Translations under genes and position numbers: made by a program
Part shown: piece after piece, positions 18,198 through 26,485 of the stretch
Layout of the letters: every line of letters begins with the position of its first letter
Numbering within the stretch: the first letter of the stretch is position 1
Source of the DNA: an uncultured Lachnospiraceae bacterium
Lineage (GTDB): Bacteria > Bacillota > Clostridia > Lachnospirales > Lachnospiraceae
Assembly: GCA_910584945.1 (NCBI GenBank)
Contig: CAJUDY010000009.1
Location: 1 to 64,000, forward strand
Direction: 5' to 3'
DNA length: 64,000 bases
The notes under the pieces: model-generated
Databases searched by the model: none
Told to the model about the DNA's origin: nothing
Seen by the model: only the letters and a program-made list of their open reading frames with translations

Positions 18198-18397
18198 TAG
18201 AAAGAAAAAGCGAAAAGCCCACGGAAAAGTTAAAAGAAAAAGAGAATCAGGGATATCAGAATATTTTCGAAGAATATGTGGATCATCTGGCCGTAGCCGT
18301 CAATAATATTGACCGTTTTGTCAAAAATATGTAACCCGGCCGCTGCCGGACCGCACAGAACATACGCGGCCCGGCAGCAAACCGGCATATGGGCGCT

Positions 18398-18778
18398 TTA
18401 TGAAAGCATCCCGCCCAGCATTCCGCCGCCCATACAGAGCAGAAACGCCGTGACAAACCCGGCAGTGCTGCTTTGCAGCTCCCGGTTGACCGCGATGGAT
18501 ACCAGCATCATGATGAGGAAATACAGGAGTCCCAGGAGCACGCCCCACAGAAACTGCCTGCTTTTCATCATCTTCCCTGTCAGGAATCCCCCTGCAAAGC
18601 AGGATAAGATATACGTCAGTATGATGCCGATCTGGACCTTCCCTTCATCTAACTGAAACCGGTACAAAAGACCGGCTATGAGAAGAAGCAGAAGACCGGT
18701 CACCACATAAGAGACCAGGAGCGCTTTCAGCATCCTTACAACAGAACCGGTATAGGCATTCATGTTTGGCTGTTTCAT
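18398..18778 (-). CDS. TIGR04086-family membrane protein
   Basis: Start ATG 18778 (MKQPNMNAYTGSVVRML) follows AAGGGAG. The 126 residues form four predicted membrane helices (ALLVSYVVTGLLLLLIAGLLY, IGIILTYILSCFAGGFLTGKMM, LWGVLLGLLYFLIMMLVSIAV, TAGFVTAFLLCMGGGMLGGML). The family is conserved in Clostridia, usually beside yajC and the SCIFF genes, and has no known function. Here the FIST and chemoreceptor genes lie between it and scfA. Confidence 0.8.
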   Translation of the reverse strand: MKQPNMNAYTGSVVRMLKALLVSYVVTGLLLLLIAGLLYRFQLDEGKVQIGIILTYILSCFAGGFLTGKMMKSRQFLWGVLLGLLYFLIMMLVSIAVNRELQSSTAGFVTAFLLCMGGGMLGGMLS

Positions 18779-18843
18779 CGTAAGACTCCCTTCTTTGTTT
18801 CTATTTTTATTGTATTCAACCGGCATTCATTTATGTCTGGGTA

Positions 18844-18872
18844 TTGCATTTTCTTCCAAAATACCTTATACT
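18844..18872 (+). promoter_or_regulatory. Promoter of the CNNM/CBS membrane protein gene
   Basis: TTGCAT (18844-18849), a 17-bp spacer and TATACT (18867-18872) lie about 85 bp upstream of the TTG start at 18959. Confidence 0.6.
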
Positions 18873-18958
18873 TAGTCAACAGCCCTTTGACTTTGAAGGG
18901 GTATCCGCGCGCGGCGCTTTGCTGTGCGGCGAACACATATATAAAGGAGTGAACTACT

Positions 18959-20272
18959 TTGGACCCAAGTGACGCCATACAGGTGCTGATCCTTCTGGCC
19001 CTGGTTGGTCTCTCCGCGTTCTTTTCTTCCGCGGAGACCGCACTGGTAACTGTAAACAGAATCCGAATTCGCAATCTGATCGACGACGGCAGCCGTCGTG
19101 CCATTACGCTCTCAAAGGTCATTGAAGATCAGGGAAAGATGCTGAGCGCCATACTGATCGGAAACAACATTGTCAATATCTCCGCCTCGTCTCTTTCCAC
19201 CCTGATGGTCACAAAATGGCTTGGCGGTACCGGACTTGCCGCATTCGCCGCCGGAATCTCCACCGGCGTCCTGACGCTTTTGGTCCTGGTTTTCGGCGAG
19301 ATCACCCCGAAGACCTGCGCAACCATCCATTCCGAGAAGATCTCTCTTCTCTACGCGCCCTTGATCTACGCATGGATGACCGTCGCGACCCCTTTGATTT
19401 TCATCATGAACCATCTCTCCATGGGGATTCTTTTCCTCATGCGGGTGAACCCGAACGACCGCTCGGAGGCCTACACGGAGGAAGAGATCCGCACCATCGT
19501 GGAGGTCAGCCATGAGGACGGCGTGATCGAGCCGGAAGAGCGCAAGATGATCAACAATGTATTTGATTTCGGAGACGCCACTGCCAAAGATATCATGGTT
19601 CCCAAAGTGGACATGAGCTTCCTGAATGTAACTGCCAGCTACAATGAGATGCTGGAGCTGTACAAAGAGAACAAATATACCCGATATCCGGTCTATGAGG
19701 AGACTACCGACAATGTCATCGGCATGATCAATGTCAAGGACCTTTTGATCTATGAGGACAAAGAGCATTTTGACGCCCGCAATATCATGAGGGAGGTGCT
19801 CTACACCCACGAGCATAAAAAAACTTCCGACATCATGCTGGAGATGAAGCAGAGTTCCACCAATCTGGCCATCGTGCTGGATGAATACGGAGTCACTTCC
19901 GGGATGGTCACCATGGAGGATCTTCTGGAGGAGATCATCGGAGATATCCGGGACGAATATGATGAAGATGAGGAAACTCTGGTGATGCAGCTTTCCGAAC
20001 GGGAATTCGCGGTAGCCGGGGCCATGAGCCTGGATGATCTGAATGACTACCTGGAGCTGGAAGAAAAGGGGCTGAAACTGGAATCCGAAGACTATAATTC
20101 TATCGGAGGAATTCTCATCGGGCTTTTAGACCATCTCCCCGAAGTCGGCGAAGAGGCGACCACGGAAAATGGAATCCTTCTGTCGGCAGATTCTGTGGAA
20201 AAAAACCGGATCAACAAGGTTCACATTCTTCTGCCGGAGCCGGAGCAAGAAGAGGCGTCAGAGGAAAACTGA
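18959..20272 (+). CDS. CNNM/CorC (hemolysin C) family membrane protein with CBS domains
   Basis: It starts at TTG after AAAGGAG. The 437 residues comprise an N-terminal DUF21/CNNM domain with about four membrane helices (FFSSAETALVTVNRIR is the family signature). A CBS pair follows (about residues 200-320: AKDIMVPKVDMSFLN, TSGMVTMEDLLEEIIGDIRDEYDEDEE), then a C-terminal CorC_HlyC domain (FAVAGAMSLDDLNDYL). The family acts in Mg2+ or Co2+ export and homeostasis. The hemolysin name is historical. It is a single gene closed by a strong hairpin. Confidence 0.9.
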   Translation: MDPSDAIQVLILLALVGLSAFFSSAETALVTVNRIRIRNLIDDGSRRAITLSKVIEDQGKMLSAILIGNNIVNISASSLSTLMVTKWLGGTGLAAFAAGISTGVLTLLVLVFGEITPKTCATIHSEKISLLYAPLIYAWMTVATPLIFIMNHLSMGILFLMRVNPNDRSEAYTEEEIRTIVEVSHEDGVIEPEERKMINNVFDFGDATAKDIMVPKVDMSFLNVTASYNEMLELYKENKYTRYPVYEETTDNVIGMINVKDLLIYEDKEHFDARNIMREVLYTHEHKKTSDIMLEMKQSSTNLAIVLDEYGVTSGMVTMEDLLEEIIGDIRDEYDEDEETLVMQLSEREFAVAGAMSLDDLNDYLELEEKGLKLESEDYNSIGGILIGLLDHLPEVGEEATTENGILLSADSVEKNRINKVHILLPEPEQEEASEEN

Positions 20273-20278
20273 TATCCT

Positions 20279-20308
20279 GCGGGAGCTGTGAAGACGCACA
20301 GCTCCCGC
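20279..20308 (+). terminator. Terminator hairpin after the CNNM/CBS gene
   Basis: GCGGGAGCTGTG (20279-20290) pairs perfectly with CACAGCTCCCGC (20297-20308) across a 6-nt loop, followed by the weak tail tttatat. It separates this gene from the dehydratase operon. Confidence 0.75.
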
Positions 20309-20341
20309 TTTATATGATTACAACTTAAGGAGGACCCGCCA

Positions 20342-20815
20342 ATGGGACATATATTTAAATTCCACACAGACGTAGATACGGACCAGATCATCGCATCCCA
20401 GTATCTGCTCTTTCCGACCATTGAAGAGATGAAGACCCACGCCTTCGAATCTCTCGATCCGGATTTCGCTTCCAGGGTAACGCCCGGAGATTTCGTCGTC
20501 GCCGCGGAGAATTTCGGCTGCGGTTCATCCAGGGAACAGGCGCCTGCCGTCTTAAAGGCTCTCGGAGTCAAGGCAGTTCTCGCCAAATCTTTTGCCCGGA
20601 TCTTCTACCGCAACGCCATCAATATCGGCCTTCCCGTAATCGTCTGCAAAGATCTCTATGATCACGTGGAAAACGGCGACGAGATGGAGCTGTCTCTGAC
20701 AGACGGCATCGCAAAAACCGGCGGTCGGGAATATGCCTGCACCAAGCTTCCCCCCTATATGCAGGGAATCCTGGACCAGGGCGGGCTGATCGCATCGTTG
20801 AACAGGGAGGACTAA
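20342..20815 (+). CDS. LeuD-type dehydratase small subunit (first pair)
   Basis: The 157-residue protein belongs to the aconitase swivel-domain family and starts after AAGGAGGACC. It has the family motif NFGCGSSREQAP and a specificity-loop region QYLLFPTIEE. It should pair with the large subunit that starts 4 bp downstream to form a [4Fe-4S] hydro-lyase of the isopropylmalate/homoaconitate/dimethylmalate dehydratase type. No leuA or leuB is in the window, so leucine biosynthesis is only one possibility. Confidence 0.85.
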   Translation: MGHIFKFHTDVDTDQIIASQYLLFPTIEEMKTHAFESLDPDFASRVTPGDFVVAAENFGCGSSREQAPAVLKALGVKAVLAKSFARIFYRNAINIGLPVIVCKDLYDHVENGDEMELSLTDGIAKTGGREYACTKLPPYMQGILDQGGLIASLNRED

Positions 20816-20819
20816 GATT

Positions 20820-22070
20820 ATGGGAATGACCATCGCAGAAAAAATCATCGCCCGGGCAGCCGGCGTGAATGCGGTAAAAGCAGGAGAGATTCATACGGTG
20901 GAGGTGGACCGGCTCTTAAGCAACGACGGCACCACCCACCTCACCATCGACATGTACCAGAACCAGTTAAAGAATCCCCGGATTGCGGACGCCGCGAAGC
21001 TTGTATGGGTCGTGGACCACAACGTACCCGCGGACAGCCCCAAGACCGCCGCTTCCCAGAAGAAGATGCGGGATTTTGCCAGAGAGCACGGCATCACTTT
21101 TTATGAAGGACAGGGCGTCTGCCACCAGATCATGATGGAACATCACGTCTGCCCGGGCGAGCTGATCTTCGGCGCAGACAGCCATACCTGCGCTTACGGC
21201 GCTCTGGGAGCCTTTGGAACCGGCGTGGGATGTACGGATTATCTCTACGCCATGGTCACCGGCAAATCCTGGGTTCTGGCGCCGGAGACCCTTCGTTTTC
21301 ACTTAAAAGGCCGTCTTCCAAAGGGCGTCTACGCCCGGGATCTGATTCTGACCATCATCGGGAAGATCGGAGCCAACGGCGCCAATTACAAAGCCATGGA
21401 ATTCACAGGCGAAGGACTTGCGGCCCTTACTATGAGCGACCGGATCTCCATCTGCAACCTCTGCGTGGAGGCCGGCGCCAAGACCGCGCTGATGGAAGTG
21501 GACGGGACCGCCCTGGAGTATCTGCACGCCCGCGGAAGAGAACCAAAAGCATGCTTTGCAAGCGATGCGGACGCGGTCTTTGCGGCCACTTATGAGATTG
21601 ATCTTTCGGAGATTGTTCCCATCGTGGCAAAGCCTCATTTCGTAGACAACATATGCCCGGCGAAGGAGGCGGCCGGCGTCCATATCGACGAAGCGTTCCT
21701 CGGCTCCTGCAACAACGGAAGACTGGAAGATCTGCGGGTGGGAGCCGCCCTGATCAAGGGAAAGAAAGTCCATCCGCTGGTCCGTTTCCTGGTGGTCCCC
21801 GCCAGCCAGACCGTCTATCAGGAAGCGCTTAGAGAAGGCATTCTTCAGACCTTCATGGAGGCCGGAGCCATCGTGATGAACCCCAACTGCAGCGTCTGCT
21901 GGGGCAGCTGTCAGGGAGTGATCGGAGAAGGAGAGACTCTGATCAGCACGGGCACCCGGAATTTTAAGGGGCGCTCAGGACACAAGGACTCCTTCGTGTA
22001 TCTGGCAAGCGCGGCAACCGTGACCGCATCCGCCGTCAAGGGCGAGATCGCGACCGCGGACATGATATAG
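20820..22070 (+). CDS. LeuC-type dehydratase large subunit (first pair)
   Basis: This 416-residue aconitase-superfamily catalytic subunit keeps three cluster cysteines, one in GSCNNGR and two in NPNCSVCWGSCQG. GADSHTCAYGALGAFGTGVG and the substrate motif KGRSGHKDSFVYLAS are also present. GSCNNGR replaces the usual GSCTNGR. Length fits the archaeal-type two-subunit IPMI/HACN group rather than the longer E. coli LeuC. It is sandwiched between two small-subunit genes in a compact operon. Confidence 0.87.
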   Translation: MGMTIAEKIIARAAGVNAVKAGEIHTVEVDRLLSNDGTTHLTIDMYQNQLKNPRIADAAKLVWVVDHNVPADSPKTAASQKKMRDFAREHGITFYEGQGVCHQIMMEHHVCPGELIFGADSHTCAYGALGAFGTGVGCTDYLYAMVTGKSWVLAPETLRFHLKGRLPKGVYARDLILTIIGKIGANGANYKAMEFTGEGLAALTMSDRISICNLCVEAGAKTALMEVDGTALEYLHARGREPKACFASDADAVFAATYEIDLSEIVPIVAKPHFVDNICPAKEAAGVHIDEAFLGSCNNGRLEDLRVGAALIKGKKVHPLVRFLVVPASQTVYQEALREGILQTFMEAGAIVMNPNCSVCWGSCQGVIGEGETLISTGTRNFKGRSGHKDSFVYLASAATVTASAVKGEIATADMI

Positions 22071-22088
22071 AAAGGAGCGGACTGGATT

Positions 22089-22586
22089 ATGAATGAGACA
22101 TTTACCGGCAGGGTATGGACCCTCGGGGATGACATCGACACGGATATCATCATCCCCACCGAATATCTCGCCTTAAAGACGGTGAAAGACATGGCGCCCT
22201 ACGCCTTTTCTCCCCTGCGCCCCGAGCTGGCGGCACAGATTCAGGCGGGAGATATTCTCGTGGCCGGCAAGAACTTCGGCTGCGGTTCCTCCCGGGAGCA
22301 GGCGCCGGAGATCATCAAAGCCCTGGGAATCAAATGCGTCATTGCCAGATCCTTCGCCCGGATCTTTTTCCGCAATGCCATCAATAACGGCCTGCTTCTG
22401 ATCGAAAACGCCGCGCTTCGGGACGCCGTATCCGAAGGCGATACCATCGAAGTCCGGATGAACGATAAAATTCTCCATCAGAGGAAGGATTATCCGATCG
22501 CCTCCCTTCCGCAGAATCTGATGGATATCATCGACGCCGGCGGGTTGGTCAGGGCCATGCGCCGCTTAAACGGACTGGAGGATTAG
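22089..22586 (+). CDS. LeuD-type dehydratase small subunit (second pair)
   Basis: This 165-residue swivel-domain protein has the motif NFGCGSSREQAP. Its specificity-loop region is EYLALKTVKD, different from QYLLFPTIEE in the first pair, which suggests a different substrate. It starts 18 bp after the first large subunit, behind a GAAAGGAGCGG site, and 4 bp before the second large subunit. Confidence 0.85.
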   Translation: MNETFTGRVWTLGDDIDTDIIIPTEYLALKTVKDMAPYAFSPLRPELAAQIQAGDILVAGKNFGCGSSREQAPEIIKALGIKCVIARSFARIFFRNAINNGLLLIENAALRDAVSEGDTIEVRMNDKILHQRKDYPIASLPQNLMDIIDAGGLVRAMRRLNGLED

Positions 22587-22590
22587 ACCT

Positions 22591-23835
22591 ATGGGACAGA
22601 CAATCATTGAGAAAATCGTAAGCCGCAATGTGGGAAAGGCCGTAAAGCCCGGTGATATCGTCACGGTCCACGTGGACCGGGTCATGATTCACGATATCTT
22701 CATTCCCTTTGTGGCGGAAAAGTTTGAAGAAATGGGATTTACCCGGTTGTGGGACCCGGACAAAGTCGTACTGATCTATGACCATCTGGTTCCGGCCAGC
22801 CAGGTGGACGACACCAGACATTTCCGGATCGGCAACGCCTTCGTGGAAAAATACGGAATGAAACACATTCATCGAAGCGACGGCATCTGCCATCAGCTCA
22901 TGACTGAGGCCCTCTATGTAAAGCCCGGAGATATCGTCTTTGGCACTGACAGCCACACCACCACTTATGGATGCGTGGGCGCCTTCTCCTCCGGGATCGG
23001 CTACACGGAGATGGCCAGCATCCTGGGTACCGGAACCATGTGGATCAAAGTGCCGGAGACCATCAAAGTGATGATCGAAGGGGATCTTCCTAAGAATGTG
23101 ACCTCCAAGGACGTGATCCTTCGGCTGATCGGAGACCTGCGGGCGGACGGGGCCACCTATCAGGCGCTGGAATTCTGCGGAAGCGCCGTGGAGCGTATGA
23201 GCGTCGCCAGCCGCATGACCATGGCCAACATGGCCATCGAGGCAGGCGCCAAATGCGCCTTATTTACGCCGGATGAAAAGACGGCGGAGTATTGTCAGAT
23301 GGAACTGACGGAAAAGGAACGGGCTCTGGTCGGCGATCCGGACGCCTCCTATATCCGCACTCTTCATTACCAGGCGGAAGAACTGGTTCCGGTCCTCGCC
23401 TGCCCCTCCCAAGTGGACAACATCCATCCGGTCAGCGCGCTTGCCGGAACCGCCATCGATCAGGTCTTCATCGGCTCCTGCACCAATGGACGGCTGGAGG
23501 ACCTTAGAAGCGCGGCAGACATCCTGAAAGGGAAAAAGGTGGCGCCCTTCGTGAAGCTCATCGTCACTCCCGCAAGCCGGAAAATCTACGAACAGGCGCT
23601 GGAAGACGGCACACTCTCTGTGCTCGCTGCCGCCGGAGCCATCATCACTCATCCCGGCTGCGGTCTTTGCTGCGGCAGGACCGGCGGTATCCTGTCCGAC
23701 GGCGAGCGAGTCGTCGCCACCAACAACCGCAACTTCCTGGGACGCATGGGAACCTCCAAAGTGGAGATCTTCCTGGCCTCCCCAAAGACCGCGGCAGCCT
23801 GTGCCGTGGCAGGTAAAATTGTAGTACCAGAGTAA
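22591..23835 (+). CDS. LeuC-type dehydratase large subunit (second pair)
   Basis: This 414-residue aconitase-family subunit keeps GSCTNGR and HPGCGLCCGRTGG as the cluster ligands. GTDSHTTTYGCVGAFSSGIGYTE and RNFLGRMGTSKVEIFLAS are also present. It is clearly diverged from the first large subunit rather than a recent duplicate. Together with the second small subunit it forms a second holoenzyme. Possible reactions include (R)-citramalate, 3-isopropylmalate, homocitrate or 2,3-dimethylmalate dehydration. The sequence alone does not decide. Confidence 0.87.
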   Translation: MGQTIIEKIVSRNVGKAVKPGDIVTVHVDRVMIHDIFIPFVAEKFEEMGFTRLWDPDKVVLIYDHLVPASQVDDTRHFRIGNAFVEKYGMKHIHRSDGICHQLMTEALYVKPGDIVFGTDSHTTTYGCVGAFSSGIGYTEMASILGTGTMWIKVPETIKVMIEGDLPKNVTSKDVILRLIGDLRADGATYQALEFCGSAVERMSVASRMTMANMAIEAGAKCALFTPDEKTAEYCQMELTEKERALVGDPDASYIRTLHYQAEELVPVLACPSQVDNIHPVSALAGTAIDQVFIGSCTNGRLEDLRSAADILKGKKVAPFVKLIVTPASRKIYEQALEDGTLSVLAAAGAIITHPGCGLCCGRTGGILSDGERVVATNNRNFLGRMGTSKVEIFLASPKTAAACAVAGKIVVPE

Positions 23836-23865
23836 GAAAGAGTCCGGCGAGCCGGACTCTTTCTT
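23834..23865. terminator. Bidirectional terminator between convergent genes
   Basis: A 15-bp perfect inverted repeat (AAGAAAGAGTCCGGC and its complement) with T-rich flanks on the plus strand overlaps the stop codons of the second dehydratase large subunit and of the sigma-like gene. Confidence 0.85.
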
Positions 23866-24613
23866 ATTCTTTTCTCATTTCAATCTGTTCTCCCGCAATC
23901 CGAAGCAGATCTTCGATCTCCTCCGTCGGCATATCCAGATAGAGCGCCAGTTCCTCCGGCGAGATCTGTCTGCCCAGCTCTTCCGTCAATTCCGTGATAG
24001 AATCCGCCATGCGGTTCAGCTTCTCTGTAATCTGTTCTCCGGTGCTGTCAGAACCGGTCTGTTCATCCAGCGCCATGCGGATCGCCCGGTGAATCTCATG
24101 CTCCAGATGGGCCTCCCAGGAACGCTCTTCCTCTCTTAATCCCAGGGTATCCACACCGATCATCAGTCCAAGATGTCCTTCCTGGACCAGATCCTGCAGC
24201 AGAAGCCCCTGGTGGGCATAGCCCTCGGCAATGGGCAGAACCCAGGCCATACAGTGCTCGGTCAAAAACTTTTTCGCCTGAGCGTCCCCGTCGGCTGCCT
24301 GAAGAACCAACGCTTCCGCGGCTTCTCCCGGTTGTTGTTTTATGTTCTTAAGGTCTTTTTTGTACTGTCTCAAGAACATCTGTTCTTCCTCGGTATAGGG
24401 TTTCTTCTCCCCGACCGCTTTGGGAAGCGCCGCTCCCTCTACCCGGATATTCTTGGACGCCAGATAAGCATATACAAGCGGATACTGCTCCTCATTCAAA
24501 TCCATATCCCGAAAAAATGCCTGTATTTCTTCTTTTTTCAGCTTTTGATCCCTGTTCTGGGCGCTCGCTAAAAGGGCAGAAAGCGCCGTCCGGAATCTGG
24601 TCTGTTCATCCAT
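23864..24613 (-). CDS. Sigma-70-like protein without region 4
   Basis: The ATG at 24613 (MDEQTRFRTALSALL) follows GAGGAGG and overlaps the stop of the EamA gene by 8 bp, so translation is probably coupled. Its 249 residues have an N-terminal region resembling sigma 1.1 (LKKEEIQAFFRDMDLNEEQYPLVYAYL). A region-2-like helix pair follows (LLLQDLVQEGHLGLMIGVDTLG, IHRAIRMALDEQ), then a region-3-like helix set (QISPEELALYLDMPTEEIEDLL). The chain ends there, with no region 4 for -35 contacts. It may bind core RNA polymerase or be a regulatory sigma relative. The role is unknown. Confidence 0.7.
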   Translation of the reverse strand: MDEQTRFRTALSALLASAQNRDQKLKKEEIQAFFRDMDLNEEQYPLVYAYLASKNIRVEGAALPKAVGEKKPYTEEEQMFLRQYKKDLKNIKQQPGEAAEALVLQAADGDAQAKKFLTEHCMAWVLPIAEGYAHQGLLLQDLVQEGHLGLMIGVDTLGLREEERSWEAHLEHEIHRAIRMALDEQTGSDSTGEQITEKLNRMADSITELTEELGRQISPEELALYLDMPTEEIEDLLRIAGEQIEMRKE

Positions 24614-25550
24614 GCAAAAGCCTCCTCTTCCCTTCCCGGACCGTCTCCTCCTTCTTCTGATTCCAGGAGATAATAAACACGGTGGAAAGCACAAATACAA
24701 ATCCTAAAAGATCAACGGGCAGAAACCGCACCTTCAGCCACACCACGGAGATCACCGTGGCCGCCACCGGCTCGATGCAGGCCAGCATACTGGCGGAGGA
24801 AGCGCCCACCAGCTTTACCCCCGTCAAGTAAAAATAAAACGCGCAGATGGTCCCAAACAATACGATAAAGGTCATGGCCAGCACGGTCTGGTGATCGATC
24901 ACCGGATGCAGAGTCCAGGGATGCTTAAGAAGCATCAGCACCAGTCCGCCCAGCAGCATCCCCCAGCCCAATGTCAGAAGCGTCGAGTATTTTCTCATGA
25001 GTCTGGCCGGCTGCAGCGTGTAGATGACCAGCGTCACCGCCGAAAGCATTCCCCACAGAAGCGCTTTTGCAGGGATCGCCAGCTCCGACACATTCCCGTG
25101 GGTGGCCAGGATAAAGGTCCCGAACATCGAGCAGAACAGAGCCGCCAGTTCGTAAGCTTTGGGCCTTTTTCTCTCTTTCAGACACAGATAGACCAGAATC
25201 AATGCCGGCCCTGTATACTGCAGCACCGTGGCCGTGCCGGCGTTGGAGTACTGAATCGTAGTAAAATACGAATACTGGCAGAGCATCATCCCAAAAATCG
25301 AAAAGATCAGGATATCTCTTCTTCCCTCTCTTTCCCGCCACACCTTAAGCACGTTTCCTCTGTCTTTGCACCCCAGCAATACCAGAATCAAAAAACCGGC
25401 CAGCGTCAGGCGAAACGGCACCAGCCAGCCGGAGGTTACTTCTTTGTATTGAAATAAAAACTGCCCGCAGCTTCCGCAGAACCCCCATAGGATTCCTCCA
25501 AGAAGCGTCAGCAGGATTCCTTTCATCTGCAGATTCTCTTTCTCTTTCAT
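24606..25550 (-). CDS. EamA (DMT) family transporter
   Basis: The chosen ATG at 25550 (MKEKENLQMKGILLTLLGGILWG) follows AAAGGAG. About 314 residues form ten predicted membrane helices in two EamA repeats, with family features GILWGFCGSCGQFLF and the second-repeat end PVAATVISVVWL. It is probably a metabolite or amino-acid exporter of unknown substrate. It is translationally coupled to the sigma-like gene downstream. Confidence 0.85.
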   Translation of the reverse strand: MKEKENLQMKGILLTLLGGILWGFCGSCGQFLFQYKEVTSGWLVPFRLTLAGFLILVLLGCKDRGNVLKVWREREGRRDILIFSIFGMMLCQYSYFTTIQYSNAGTATVLQYTGPALILVYLCLKERKRPKAYELAALFCSMFGTFILATHGNVSELAIPAKALLWGMLSAVTLVIYTLQPARLMRKYSTLLTLGWGMLLGGLVLMLLKHPWTLHPVIDHQTVLAMTFIVLFGTICAFYFYLTGVKLVGASSASMLACIEPVAATVISVVWLKVRFLPVDLLGFVFVLSTVFIISWNQKKEETVREGKRRLLHG

Positions 25551-25683
25551 ATTCCTGCTCCTTTCCTGACATTTATCCATCATACTCTATCTGTCAGGAA
25601 AAATCCAGTCTTTTCCGGCCATTCTCCGTCACATTGTACGGAGTATTTCATAATATTATTGTAAAAAGCTTTCAGGAGCTCTT

Positions 25684-26421
25684 ATGATCAACCGAATTGT
25701 AATTGACGCGGGACACAACGGCCTGACAGACCCCGGCGCGGTCTTCAACGGAAGGAGAGAGAGTGACGACACCCTTCGCCTGGCCAACGCCGTCGGAGAG
25801 ATCCTCTCCCGAAACGGATATGACGTCATCTATACAAGAACCGGAGATATCAATCAGTCTGTGGTACAAAAAGCAGAACTTGCCAACGACGCCAACGCGG
25901 ATTTATTCGTCTCCATTCACCGGAATATGGGAACCTATCCGGAGCAGTATCAGGGGGTTCAGACTCTGATCTACGACCGGACCGGCATCAAAGTACCCAT
26001 GGCGGAAAATATCAACCAAAATCTGGAGGGCCTTGGGTTCCGCAATATCAACGTGGACGTCCGTCCGGACCTGGCCGTTCTGCGCCGCACAGACATGCCC
26101 GCCCTGCTGGTAGAGGCAGGCTTTCTGGACAGTCAGGAGGACAATGCGCGTTTTGACTCCCGCCTCCCCGAGATCGCCCAAGCCATCGCAGACGGCATCA
26201 TGGACACCCTGAACACCGAAGAATCGGCCCCTGTGTCCATGGCTTCTGTTTCCGGCGCCTCATGGCCTGCTTTTCAGACAGATCCCCCCACACCGGAAGT
26301 CTCCTCCCAGCGCCCGCTCTACCGGGTACAGGTCGGCGCCTTCCACAACCTGTCCAATGCCATCGAGCTGGAGCAGGAGCTGAAACGGCTGGGATACAAC
26401 ACCTGGATCGTCACCGTCTGA
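25684..26421 (+). CDS. N-acetylmuramoyl-L-alanine amidase with SPOR domain
   Basis: This 245-residue protein has an Amidase_3 catalytic domain (about residues 1-180). Zinc ligands are expected in DAGHNG (His), the ESDDTLRLA Glu and SIHRN (His), with the catalytic Glu in LLVEAGF. A Pro/Ser linker and a short SPOR domain (LYRVQVGAFHNLSNAIELEQ) that could bind denuded peptidoglycan complete it. It cleaves the amide bond between muramic acid and the stem peptide. There is no signal peptide, which is odd for a wall enzyme. It may act in the mother cell during sporulation or after lysis. Confidence 0.88.
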   Translation: MINRIVIDAGHNGLTDPGAVFNGRRESDDTLRLANAVGEILSRNGYDVIYTRTGDINQSVVQKAELANDANADLFVSIHRNMGTYPEQYQGVQTLIYDRTGIKVPMAENINQNLEGLGFRNINVDVRPDLAVLRRTDMPALLVEAGFLDSQEDNARFDSRLPEIAQAIADGIMDTLNTEESAPVSMASVSGASWPAFQTDPPTPEVSSQRPLYRVQVGAFHNLSNAIELEQELKRLGYNTWIVTV

Positions 26422-26485
26422 CTTCGTGTGCTGACCGGAGGACCTTTCGTCTTGTAACCCGGCGAATCATAATCTGGTCAGCATA

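Noticed and set aside
18180..18333. Plus-strand frame ending NNIDRFVKNM between the FIST and TIGR04086 genes
   Set aside because: There is no start codon or ribosome site. It may be the relic of a gene end, but nothing confirms it.
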